A stretch of 25,982 nucleotides of DNA, taken from the IMG/VR virus record IMGVR_UViG_3300047480_000320, positions 1-25,982 of that record, one strand, 5' to 3'. The notes under the pieces are model-generated. The model did not search any database, had not been told where the DNA came from, and saw only the letters and a program-made list of their open reading frames with translations. Of the stretch, positions 17,299 through 24,769 are shown piece after piece (the stretch's first letter is position 1; the number at the start of each line of letters is the position of its first letter). Source of the DNA: a virus. The translations under genes and the position numbers were made by a program.

Positions 17299-19091
17299 TC
17301 TTTTATCGCCACCACGTCCACTTCAATATCATCTTCGTCAATTTGCAAAATATAATTCTTTCCAGATGTAATATCTCTCTCTAAAGGGTTGACATATAAA
17401 TGAACATGATCGCCATCCAATGCGTCTATCGTCAAGTCGGTGATTACAACTCTACCTGTGGTATAGTCAACAGTACCTATATTCACTAATAATGTATTGG
17501 CGTCGGTGCCCTCAGCCGTGTAAATGCCAACGTTACCATTTCGGTCGTCTTGTATTGTACACAACCTGCCGCCATAATTAAATGACATACTATACACAGC
17601 TTTAACGTCTGATCTTACATAATCATCATATGAGATTGTATACACAGTAGATAGAGCAAACCCAAAATCGATGATATCGTTAAATGGTACGCCTGGCACG
17701 ACTGGTAGTTTTTTGTATGGGATTGTATATAAGTCAGCACTCAATATGCTTGAATGAGTATCATTAATAGCTTCCAACAATCTAGAATATCTTAAAGTTT
17801 TCTTAAACCCATTCAGTTTAGTGGCGTTATAGTTACTAATTGTGGATTTAACTAGAGTAGCAATATCAGATGCTTGTAATGTTGATACGTTTACGTTATA
17901 ACGTACTAGACATTGAGCCTCAATTTTGATGAACTCAGGATCGATAAACACAGGATCAATTGAAAGAGGCGATCTAGGCTTAATAAAATTATAGTAACGC
18001 TGCTTAGCACTATCTGGAGCTCCATCTAAGTCTTTATTATCTACAGCAATAAAAACTTTACCATATTGAGGAGGAGCAATATCCTCACCACCATAGGCAG
18101 ATACAGCTTGAATTTCGGGGAAGTTTGTACTTAATAGCGTTTCAAAATCTGAAGAAGTGATTGCTCGTTCTTGATTCTGATAATGGCGTGGAGCATTCAA
18201 TTTAATCGATTCGATAGGCTCGTTAACTGCGCCACCAGTAGCTATTGACACTGTGCTTATTGAGCTTATATTAGATTGGCCAGATATAGAACCATCAATA
18301 TCAAAGTATCGCGCGCTATTAGGTAGTTCGCCATTGCATGTTCTATATTCAATAGACACAACAGATCCATTCTTTGGAACTCTACCAACAACACCATCTC
18401 CAAACACTATTTCATATTGTGAATTTTCGGCAGGTTGCAAGAAATAACATTGAGTATTGCTATTAAGACCAAGCAAAGAACTTGATTTTGTGTATACTAA
18501 AGCAGATGCTCCATTATCCTCAATAACTGTCACAGTAAGGCTACGTGTATCTACAGTAGGATTAGATAACACAAAACGCTGCGATGTGTTAGAAGCGTTG
18601 TAAACGAAAGAGTCGGTAACGTATGTGCCTTCATATATTGCTAAATTGGCAGCAAACTGTCCATTACCATTTAAAGTTAGGGTAGTGGATTCACTAGTAG
18701 CAAAAGAATAATTATTACTTCCTACTTTGGCAGTAAACGTCGTCCCTTTAGGCACAACAAGCGCCCCCATTGCAATCGATGGTGTTACGACAAAAGAAAC
18801 TTGAGCCTGAGCTGATTGATAAGATCTAGGCGTGTAGTTTAATTCTTTAGCGTGAGACACAACACTATCTCGCAGTTGAGCTGTATCGAGGAACATCTCG
18901 CTTGCTACCATATTCAAATAAAATGAATTTAGGTAAGTGTTGTAAGATAACACATCTAATAATTGAGAGATGTTTGATCCCTCAAAATCTACATCTTTAA
19001 ATGGAGAGTCTGATCGTTTAAGATATGTTTTTAGATTGCTTTTTATTGTCTCAAAATCGAGATCAACTAAGCTAACGCTGGTGTTTGCCAT
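17295..19091 (-). CDS. 6: Baseplate wedge subunit gp6 (Baseplate_J family)
   Basis: A 598-residue protein (T4 gp6 has 660). The N-terminus has the gp6 pattern: VDLDFETIKSNLKTYLKRSD, FEGSNISQLLDVLSYNTYLN and SEMFLDTAQLRDSVVSHAKE, then LNYTPRSYQSAQA. The central Baseplate_J-type region includes NAPRHYQNQERAITSSDFET and the GKVFIAV strand, followed by SPLSIDPVFIDPEFIKIEAQ and RYSRLLEAIND. gp6 forms the ring around the hub that holds the wedges together, joins gp25 and gp53, and carries the conformational switch of contraction. Its ATG shares one base with the gp25 stop (TAATG), and its stop overlaps the gp7-like start by four bases. A GATAAATA sequence lies inside gp25 about 47 bases upstream of the start. 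Confidence 0.93.
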   Translation of the reverse strand: MANTSVSLVDLDFETIKSNLKTYLKRSDSPFKDVDFEGSNISQLLDVLSYNTYLNSFYLNMVASEMFLDTAQLRDSVVSHAKELNYTPRSYQSAQAQVSFVVTPSIAMGALVVPKGTTFTAKVGSNNYSFATSESTTLTLNGNGQFAANLAIYEGTYVTDSFVYNASNTSQRFVLSNPTVDTRSLTVTVIEDNGASALVYTKSSSLLGLNSNTQCYFLQPAENSQYEIVFGDGVVGRVPKNGSVVSIEYRTCNGELPNSARYFDIDGSISGQSNISSISTVSIATGGAVNEPIESIKLNAPRHYQNQERAITSSDFETLLSTNFPEIQAVSAYGGEDIAPPQYGKVFIAVDNKDLDGAPDSAKQRYYNFIKPRSPLSIDPVFIDPEFIKIEAQCLVRYNVNVSTLQASDIATLVKSTISNYNATKLNGFKKTLRYSRLLEAINDTHSSILSADLYTIPYKKLPVVPGVPFNDIIDFGFALSTVYTISYDDYVRSDVKAVYSMSFNYGGRLCTIQDDRNGNVGIYTAEGTDANTLLVNIGTVDYTTGRVVITDLTIDALDGDHVHLYVNPLERDITSGKNYILQIDEDDIEVDVVAIKE

Positions 19092-19519
19092 TAGCGTATC
19101 CTGTTAAGTAGAATGTCAAGTACAATGGGTTCTGATTTATTTATCACACTAAAAACAATAGTAACTGAATATGCATTAGCTTCTATGAATGGAGTAATAA
19201 CAACATCCACAAGATTAGCTCTTGGTTCGTAGTTGTTAATCGTCGTTTCAATATAATCCCGTAAGGTGCTTTCAGTTTGTGGACTGAAGTTTTCGAAGAG
19301 AAGGGATCTAATATCACTTCCCAACGTTGGATTAAATAATCTTTCCCCTCTATCTGTCAGCAATAAATTTCGTATAGAACGCTTTACTGCCTCTTCATTA
19401 GTATCAACCATTACATCTAATTTGCTTGGATGGATGTCAAACGAAGTTGTGAAATCTGAATATACCGTCTCTATGCGAGCTGTCTGCGTTACGGCTTGAG
19501 ATCGTTTTATAGCTGCCAT
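19091..19519 (-). CDS. 25: Baseplate wedge subunit gp25
   Basis: A 142-residue member of the GPW/gp25 family (T4 gp25 is 132 residues). The diagnostic block is EEAVKRSIRNLLLTDRGERL (residues 43-62), FNPTLGSDIRSLLFENF right after, then a helix (TLRDYIETTINNYEPRANLV) and the IxPFIEANAYSVTIVFSV strands. gp25 binds gp6 and gp53 in the inner baseplate and seeds sheath polymerisation; its fold relates to the sheath handshake domain. The family's lysozyme-like label refers to similarity only and no catalytic role is implied. It sits three bases after gp5 and directly before gp6. In T4, by contrast, gene 25 is in a different cluster from gene 6. Confidence 0.94.
   Translation of the reverse strand: MAAIKRSQAVTQTARIETVYSDFTTSFDIHPSKLDVMVDTNEEAVKRSIRNLLLTDRGERLFNPTLGSDIRSLLFENFSPQTESTLRDYIETTINNYEPRANLVDVVITPFIEANAYSVTIVFSVINKSEPIVLDILLNRIR
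19138..19145 (-). promoter_or_regulatory. Possible internal late promoter element (GATAAATA) before gp6
   Basis: The same GATAAATA octamer occurs on the minus strand inside gp25, 46 bases upstream of the gp6 start. It could drive gp6 and downstream wedge genes. It is inside coding sequence (Ile-Asn-Lys codons), so chance is quite possible. Confidence 0.2.
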
Positions 19520-19522
19520 GTA

Positions 19523-20374
19523 TTATCCGTTGTAAACTGGTGAAGTTATTGCATCAGCATCTACCTCGCCCTGTATGTTAATCGATCCATTGAATGTAGC
19601 TGTACCGCCAGTAGCAGTTATGTTAGCTACATGTAGTGTGCCCTTCACTGTCGTATCTCCTGTCACCGTAACTTGGCCTTCTACTGTTGCGTGTGGAGTG
19701 GTTAACGTTGTGCTTCCATTAACTGTAATTTTAGCACTACCCTGAACCGTCATATTGACATTACCACCAACAAACACATCTTTATTTTTAACAACAACCT
19801 CGACTTGACCGTCAGCTGCCTTAGTTACTATTCTGCCAGCCTCGTTTATCTCAAGATAAGATCCTGATTTATGATAAACGTGTATACGTTCGAAGTTAGG
19901 TGTGTCATCTATTTCAACGACGTGGCCACTCTCCGTCCTCATTACCTTATTATAAGGATATTTAGCATTGTAAGCTGAAGGTGGTTCGGGTCCGAGCTGT
20001 TCTTTATTAATTGTGTTTAATTCACGAGCTTCTGGTGGCACATCATGATTGTCAACTATCTGCCCTGGTATGCCAGCAGTTGCTCCCATGATGATTGGAT
20101 TGTTGCCATCATCACCATCCATGAAAAACCCAATAACGGTAGTCCCTACCTGAATTCCTAATGGGGCTTGACCAACTTTATTAAAGTTTGCTCCAGTGAC
20201 TGGACTCATCACAACAGCCCAAGGTAAGTTGTCTGTACCTACGCGACTTTGCTTCATTGAATGTACGTTGTATATACGAACCTTGACACGACCTAACTTC
20301 AATGGATCGTCCCGGTCCTCAACTACACCCACAAACCATCTAAATCCTTCTTCGCCTATATTTCTCGTCGTCAT
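19523..20374 (-). CDS. 5: Baseplate hub/spike protein gp5 (no lysozyme domain)
   Basis: A 283-residue spike protein. Residues 11-104 are an OB-fold domain beginning FRWFVGVVEDRDDPLKLGRV, with VKVRIYNVHS, TVIGFFMDGDD and PIIMGATAG, matching gp5/VgrG N-terminal domains. Residues 135-185 (YPYNKVMRTESGHVVEIDDT, then HVYHKSGSYLEINEAGRIV) are the usual link to the needle. From about 185 to 275 short alternating repeats (VEVVVKNKDVFVGGNVNMTV, KITVNGSTTL, VEGQVTVTGDTTVKG) form a triple-stranded beta-helix. T4 gp5 has 575 residues with a lysozyme domain between OB fold and helix. That domain is missing here, so the cell wall must be opened by another protein or only by mechanical force. It overlaps the gp27-like gene by four bases. 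Confidence 0.92.
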   Translation of the reverse strand: MTTRNIGEEGFRWFVGVVEDRDDPLKLGRVKVRIYNVHSMKQSRVGTDNLPWAVVMSPVTGANFNKVGQAPLGIQVGTTVIGFFMDGDDGNNPIIMGATAGIPGQIVDNHDVPPEARELNTINKEQLGPEPPSAYNAKYPYNKVMRTESGHVVEIDDTPNFERIHVYHKSGSYLEINEAGRIVTKAADGQVEVVVKNKDVFVGGNVNMTVQGSAKITVNGSTTLTTPHATVEGQVTVTGDTTVKGTLHVANITATGGTATFNGSINIQGEVDADAITSPVYNG

Positions 20375-21618
20375 GCATTAAATCCTATCTTGTTGCAATC
20401 AAACGTTACATTATGCTTGAACTTTTTATCTTCTTGGGTAATTAAATGGCGCAACTTCGTTATCATATATTTGCCTGAGTAGCGTGCATCGTTTGTTTTC
20501 TTTTCTGTTGTACCAGACGTATCAGGCAAATCTAACTGAATCATGTCTCCTACCGTAAGATAACTATCCCCATATGCCATGCAACGCGTAACGTTCTGAT
20601 TAAACAATTTTACAAAAGCATGGCGGTATCCAATTAAATCCGACACAAAGTCGTTGCCTTTACTTGAATCTTTAGGCGTAAACATATAAAAAGGTGCCCC
20701 AGCATTAACCTCGTTCATAATCTTTTGGGTATTAGGAACCTTTGTGGCCTTATCTCCTGTTTCGAATTTGTGAGCTTGTTTTGTCATCTCAAAGCTAACC
20801 TCTCCAAACTCCTTTGATAGTAAGTCAAATGACCTTACTGTATTCTTATACATTCCTCCAGCCAACTTATCAATCGTATCGAATTTAGAAAGATGTTCAA
20901 AGCGCTGTAAGTTGCGGAAAGCATATGTTTTACGCTGTTTGTCTGATATTGTGTCGGGGTTATAAGTGAATACGCGAGAGTCAATTGATTTAGAACCATC
21001 CTCTATCAATTTTTCTAACGTAACAAAACTTACCCCATATTGGTTTTCGAAAAATACAAAAACACCACCCGAAGCTCGCTTTGATACAGCCTTTTGTCTC
21101 AAAAAGTCAACTGCAGCTAGGGGATTCATTTTAGGAAGGGTAACTGGTATCAATCCTCTTGTCGTCTCAATCGTTACTGGCTTCTTAGTTTTTATTTCAT
21201 TAACTAGAATGTCCGCTACCATCTCAGCCACGGTATTATTATACCCTTTATCCACAAGGGTAATGCTATTGATAAAGTGTTCCTGAGAAACACATTTCAA
21301 CATATAAGCTGATCCCTTACCAGTCGCATTATTCACTGTACCATCAATACTGTATGTGCGGAAATTATACTTCGTAGGCTTGTCGCGTCCAGGAGTCACA
21401 TATACTATTTCTATATCTTCTTCACCGATGATAGGAAAATCTTTAACAAGGTTAATGCTATCAACCATCATCAATTCAGCATATATCGTAGGTTCTTCTA
21501 TATCCTCAAATATAGAAAGGGACATAACTTGAGCACGAATATCTACACTAGCACTTTTATTTGTATTAGTAAGTTTAATACTAATTATTCGAATGTCGCC
21601 TGGTTCATATTGTTTCAT
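20371..21618 (-). CDS. 27: Baseplate hub protein, gp27-like
   Basis: A 415-residue protein next to gp5, the hub partner position (T4 gp27 has 391 residues). Visible features: an N-terminal beta barrel (DIRIISIKLTNTNKSASVDI, LSIFEDIEEPTIYAELMMVD), a VDFLRQKAVSKRASGG helix near residues 170-185 followed by VFVFFENQYGVSFVTLEKL, and a C-terminal barrel with YGDSYLTVGDMIQLDLPD near 350 and SGKYMITKLRHLITQEDK near 385. This layout (two barrels split by a helical domain with F-L-R-x-K) is the gp27/VgrG hub pattern. gp27 trimers sit on gp5 and bridge to the tail tube. Both ends overlap neighbours by four bases. Assignment rests on architecture and context; a direct T4 gp27 alignment was not possible. 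Confidence 0.78.
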   Translation of the reverse strand: MKQYEPGDIRIISIKLTNTNKSASVDIRAQVMSLSIFEDIEEPTIYAELMMVDSINLVKDFPIIGEEDIEIVYVTPGRDKPTKYNFRTYSIDGTVNNATGKGSAYMLKCVSQEHFINSITLVDKGYNNTVAEMVADILVNEIKTKKPVTIETTRGLIPVTLPKMNPLAAVDFLRQKAVSKRASGGVFVFFENQYGVSFVTLEKLIEDGSKSIDSRVFTYNPDTISDKQRKTYAFRNLQRFEHLSKFDTIDKLAGGMYKNTVRSFDLLSKEFGEVSFEMTKQAHKFETGDKATKVPNTQKIMNEVNAGAPFYMFTPKDSSKGNDFVSDLIGYRHAFVKLFNQNVTRCMAYGDSYLTVGDMIQLDLPDTSGTTEKKTNDARYSGKYMITKLRHLITQEDKKFKHNVTFDCNKIGFNA

Positions 21619-22475
21619 AGAAGCTCGTCTAATTCTTTCTCAATTTGATCGATATATGATTTGTCGATTAATTTAATGTGGCGTTTTGATTCGTTTATCT
21701 CATTCTCATAATCATAAAACGAAACATAGGTCCAATATGAAGCTTCGTTTGCAGATATTGGAGTAGCAATTGTCGTCACATTTGATACCGTAGCACTCGC
21801 TCCTGTAGTACTCCCTATCAAACTACCAACAGATCCAGCAGTATTGACGATTGCTCCAATTACATGGTGTATTGTTAGTGTGGTGCTGTCTTTGTACTTT
21901 ACTGTTGCTGTTGCTGTCACGTTCCCAGATGTCTTTTGCGTTACTATCTCACCAATTGCGAAATTGGTGGTGGAAGAAACAGTTATTTGTTGAATTTTAT
22001 TTGTATCAATTGCAAGACTATCTTGAGCTCTTTCATAAGCAGCTATACTGCCAGAAGCTCCGATACGAGGTGCAAAGTATTTCTTTGCGTAACTTGGTAA
22101 GGCTGCATACCCGGCAGGGGTTAGCATTGTTTCATCCTCATACCAGTTTGTGCGCCAATAATTAATATTTTCTTTAGCTGCTACCAGCGATCCATACTTT
22201 TTAATAATGAAGTTATTAAATTCATCTTCCATTAGAGGCCACTCATGTACAGGATCGATGATATCATTTGCCATGTAGATTACCCAACTGTAACGAGGAT
22301 CATCATAATAGTTTGCTGCAATAATATCAGCGCGCTCGCCTTCAATTATAGTATAAGGATAAAAAATAGCTCCAGCTTTTTTAGCGGCATTGCTAAATTT
22401 TACTTTAGCTAGTAGATTGACAGCAACGTTGCCATCGTAATATATTACAGGAAATTTTGTGAATAAATTAAACAT
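21615..22475 (-). CDS. 53: Baseplate wedge subunit gp53, with inserted beta module
   Basis: Residues 1-110 match gp53: FTKFPVIYYDGNVAVNLLAK, FYPYTIIEGERADIIAANYY, DDPRYSWVIYMANDIIDPVH and EWPL. The C-terminal 40 residues (YWTYVSFYDYENEINESKRH, IKLIDKSYIDQIEKEL) also match the family. T4 gp53 is 196 residues and this one 286. The surplus is mainly a beta module at 158-235 (FAIGEIVTQKTSGNVTATAT, then TGASATVSNV) like those in gp7-like, gp8 and the DUF4815 protein. gp53 locks gp6, gp25 and the hub at wedge interfaces. An AGGG ribosome site lies a few bases before the ATG. It is nine bases after the gp48-like stop and overlaps the gp27-like start by four bases. Confidence 0.92.
   Translation of the reverse strand: MFNLFTKFPVIYYDGNVAVNLLAKVKFSNAAKKAGAIFYPYTIIEGERADIIAANYYDDPRYSWVIYMANDIIDPVHEWPLMEDEFNNFIIKKYGSLVAAKENINYWRTNWYEDETMLTPAGYAALPSYAKKYFAPRIGASGSIAAYERAQDSLAIDTNKIQQITVSSTTNFAIGEIVTQKTSGNVTATATVKYKDSTTLTIHHVIGAIVNTAGSVGSLIGSTTGASATVSNVTTIATPISANEASYWTYVSFYDYENEINESKRHIKLIDKSYIDQIEKELDELL
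21771..22004 (-). other. Beta-module insertion in gp53 (residues 158-235)
   Basis: This segment separates the two conserved parts of gp53 and carries the FxxGExVxQ ... GxSxATVxxV pattern. The same pattern occurs in gp7-like, gp8 and the DUF4815 protein. It accounts for most of the length gain over T4 gp53. Confidence 0.6.
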
Positions 22476-22484
22476 ATTTCAACC

Positions 22485-23708
22485 CTATGGGGCAACCCCA
22501 GTCGTAAATGTACCCTCACCATCAACTGCCGTTCTGGCTGGTGGCGGAGTCGGCGATGGTGCAACTACCTTTCCTTCAGTAGTGACTGGTATTGGTTTAT
22601 TAGATGAGTTTTGTCCAAGCGGTTGAGTTAGATCTCCTGCTTGTACATCATTACGGGTAACTGGTTCTACCTCACCGAACTCTAAACTTATCTCTGCTTC
22701 AGTTGTATATTTACCACCCTTAAAGAACGACGGTGTACCTTGAGGAGCATAGTTAACACTCATACTCTTTAAGTAACAATTTTTGAACGAGTATGGCATA
22801 TCTCTTGTTTGAAATTCAATAGTACATATATCAGGGAAGTTGAATAACAATCCAGTTTTTTCTGGTAGCATTCTAATTTTAAGTTCTCTAATAATTGTTT
22901 TAAGAGCTGCAGCTTCTGCTTCTGAATTCGGCGAACATCTGAATCTGAATGAATGGCTACGCAAATCAATGCCTTGAAATTGTAGTGCTTGATAAGGATT
23001 TAATACTGACCCAGTCGCACGATCGATCGCTGCTCCAGCATTATCGGAAATTGATTTAATTCCGCTTCTAGCCAAATATGCTAAGTTGCCTGGACCGCCT
23101 GCTAGATTACCAAGCTTCTGACCAGCCGCTGCAGCTTTTTCTTTAGTCATTGTGCCGCCAAGCATTTCTTGAGCTGATTTTAATAACCCGCTTTCTTCTA
23201 ATAACCCAGCCATACCAAGTTGCTTTTCAGCATACTGGACGCTATAACGCTCACTTAGCTCGGAAGGTAGAGGAAGAAATATTACAGCTTCGTTTATTTC
23301 TTGTCGTTTAAAGACGGGATTCGGTTGATATGCACTCTTAAATGAAAACTTAATATAATAGTGACCTAAATCTAAAGGGAATTGATACTGGCGCGCACCT
23401 TGCGTAACTTTACCACGTGTACCCTCAGGTCTTATTTCGCGAATCTTTTCAGCAACGCCTAGGGTATCTTTAAATTTAGTTACTGTAGAAACAGCACTAC
23501 CTAGCTGATTGAAGGCAGCTGACGCTGCACCGGTGATTGAACTGCCAGCAGCACTTAGTTTGCCAGCAATCCCTCCAACAACTCCCTGAATGGCACCAGA
23601 TGCATCATTAAGTACTGTTGATCCTGCGCCACTAATTGAATTCTGAACGTTCCCAAGCGCTTGCTGCGTTTGTTGAGCAATCGTTGAGGGGTTAGTTAAA
23701 TCAGGCAT
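22485..23708 (-). CDS. 48: Baseplate tail-tube cap protein, gp48-like
   Basis: A 407-residue protein, first gene of the minus-strand operon. Residues 1-80 are Ala/Gly/Ser-rich and probably helical (GAIQGVVGGIAGKLSAAG). From 105 come tail-tube-like strands: YQFPLDLGHYYIKFSFKSAY, then AVIFLPLPSELSERYSVQYA (141-160). NPYQALQFQGIDLRSHSFRF (237-256) and FPDICTIEFQ (291-300), followed by NCYLKSMSVNYAPQGTPSFF (310-329), are conserved in gp48/gp54-type proteins. The C-terminus is Pro-rich. In T4, gp48 (364 residues) sits on the hub and gp54 starts the tube. Since a shorter tube-like protein on the plus strand fits gp54, gp48 is the best call, but the reverse is possible. No clear ribosome site precedes the ATG, and only 11 bases separate it from gp4. 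Confidence 0.8.
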   Translation of the reverse strand: MPDLTNPSTIAQQTQQALGNVQNSISGAGSTVLNDASGAIQGVVGGIAGKLSAAGSSITGAASAAFNQLGSAVSTVTKFKDTLGVAEKIREIRPEGTRGKVTQGARQYQFPLDLGHYYIKFSFKSAYQPNPVFKRQEINEAVIFLPLPSELSERYSVQYAEKQLGMAGLLEESGLLKSAQEMLGGTMTKEKAAAAGQKLGNLAGGPGNLAYLARSGIKSISDNAGAAIDRATGSVLNPYQALQFQGIDLRSHSFRFRCSPNSEAEAAALKTIIRELKIRMLPEKTGLLFNFPDICTIEFQTRDMPYSFKNCYLKSMSVNYAPQGTPSFFKGGKYTTEAEISLEFGEVEPVTRNDVQAGDLTQPLGQNSSNKPIPVTTEGKVVAPSPTPPPARTAVDGEGTFTTGVAP

Positions 23709-23713
23709 AAATA
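23706..23713 (+). promoter_or_regulatory. Possible late promoter element (CATAAATA) for gp4 in the divergent gap
   Basis: The plus strand reads CATAAATA, seven of eight bases of TATAAATA. It overlaps the gp48-like start codon and ends six bases before ATG 23720 of gp4. If used, transcription would begin at about the gp4 start codon, giving a message with almost no leader. No good Shine-Dalgarno is seen for gp4, which is compatible with this but does not prove it. Confidence 0.3.
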
Positions 23714-23719
23714 TTTTCT

Positions 23720-24169
23720 ATGAGTTATAAAGGTTTCTTTAAGCCCAAAAACCCCAGCCGATATCGTGGAGATCCTACAAACATAATTTACAGAAGTTCG
23801 TGGGAGTTTAAGCTTATGACCTATTTAGACGTCCACCCAGACATCATTGAATGGTCAAGTGAAGAGTTTTGTATACCTTATAGATCTCCTGTAGATGGCA
23901 AAATACACCGTTACTTTCCAGACTTCCATGTTAAAAAGAAGAATGCTAGTGGAGAATTGGAGACAGTGGTTATTGAAGTTAAACCAAAAAATCAAGTAAT
24001 TCCACCCACCGTTGTTAAAACGAAGACCAATAAACCCACGAAAAGATACATTCGGGAAGTTATGACATATGGAATCAACGAAGCGAAATGGAAAGCTGCT
24101 AAAGCATTTTGCGCTGATCGTAAGTGGAAGTTTCTAATAATGACGGAATCCGAACTAGGAATAAAATAA
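23720..24169 (+). CDS. 4: Head completion protein gp4
   Basis: A 149-residue protein matching T4 gp4 (150 residues) along its length: KPKNPSRYRGDPTNIIYRSS, WEF, then YLDVHPDIIEWSSEEFCIPY, GKIHRYFPDFHVK, VVIEVKPK and NEAKWKAAKAFCADRKWKFL. In T4, gp4 acts with gp50/gp65 to prepare filled heads for tail joining. The sequence also shows a PD-(D/E)xK-type arrangement: Glu29, Pro67-Asp68 and Glu86-Val-Lys88. This resembles the TnsA-like nuclease fold, so a DNA-trimming activity is possible but not shown. It is the first gene of the plus-strand block. Its stop shares a base with the next start (TAATG). Confidence 0.93.
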   Translation: MSYKGFFKPKNPSRYRGDPTNIIYRSSWEFKLMTYLDVHPDIIEWSSEEFCIPYRSPVDGKIHRYFPDFHVKKKNASGELETVVIEVKPKNQVIPPTVVKTKTNKPTKRYIREVMTYGINEAKWKAAKAFCADRKWKFLIMTESELGIK

Positions 24170-24768
24170 TGGCAATCGCTGTTTTTAACAACATTCTAAA
24201 GCAAGCCCAAAAAGCAGGGGCATTGACAAACAAAGCTATTGATGCTACTCAATGGCTTCGAGACAAAGCGGCAACATTTCGCAACGTAGACCCTAATCGT
24301 GTAATCAAACAAGGTATGGATAAGTCAGTCATGCAAGTAAAAACTGGTCAACTGTTCTTATTTCAGTATGACCCTAAGATGAAAGACAAACTGCCGTACC
24401 ACGATCGTTTTCCTCTTGTGTTTCCAATTAGACGAGATGGTGCTGGATTTTATGGGTTGAACATGCACTACCTTCCTGTTCCATTCAGAGCTATCCTAAT
24501 GGATAACTTATACCAGCTAATTAATAATTACAAAAACGACGAAACTACAAGATTGCGACTTACATATAGCATGCTGGCTAACACAGCTAAATTTAGGTAT
24601 TACAAGCCATGTCTAAAATACTACCTAAATAGCCAAGTACAAAGTAAATTCATATACATTGCACCAAATGAATGGGATTTGGCTTTATTCCTTCCACTAC
24701 ACAGATTCCATGGCGCTACTGCAGCGGCGGTGTATAGAGATAGTAGAAAAATAATAACAGGCACATAA
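24169..24768 (+). CDS. Conserved T4-like virion morphogenesis protein (possible DNA end protector)
   Basis: A 199-residue protein. I chose ATG 24169, which overlaps the gp4 stop by one base, over an in-frame ATG at 24124 inside gp4. The chosen start begins MAIAVFNNILKQAQ, a helical N-terminus. The core has LFLFQYDPKMKDKLPYHDRF (62-81), PLVFPIRRDGAGFYGLNMHY (82-101), DETTRLRLTYSML (124-136) and EWDLALFLPLHRFHGA (168-183). The aromatic-rich conserved blocks indicate a globular family protein of T4-like phages, not a spurious frame. Proteins of this type beside gp4 are, from memory, sometimes labelled DNA end protector (gp2); I cannot verify this. A tail or neck assembly role is the main alternative. 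Confidence 0.8.
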   Translation: MAIAVFNNILKQAQKAGALTNKAIDATQWLRDKAATFRNVDPNRVIKQGMDKSVMQVKTGQLFLFQYDPKMKDKLPYHDRFPLVFPIRRDGAGFYGLNMHYLPVPFRAILMDNLYQLINNYKNDETTRLRLTYSMLANTAKFRYYKPCLKYYLNSQVQSKFIYIAPNEWDLALFLPLHRFHGATAAAVYRDSRKIITGT

Positions 24769-24769
24769 T

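Noticed and set aside
24124-24168. Upstream in-frame ATG for the 199-residue protein
   Set aside because: It would add 15 residues entirely within gp4; the ATG at 24169 has the TAATG coupling seen at other junctions here.
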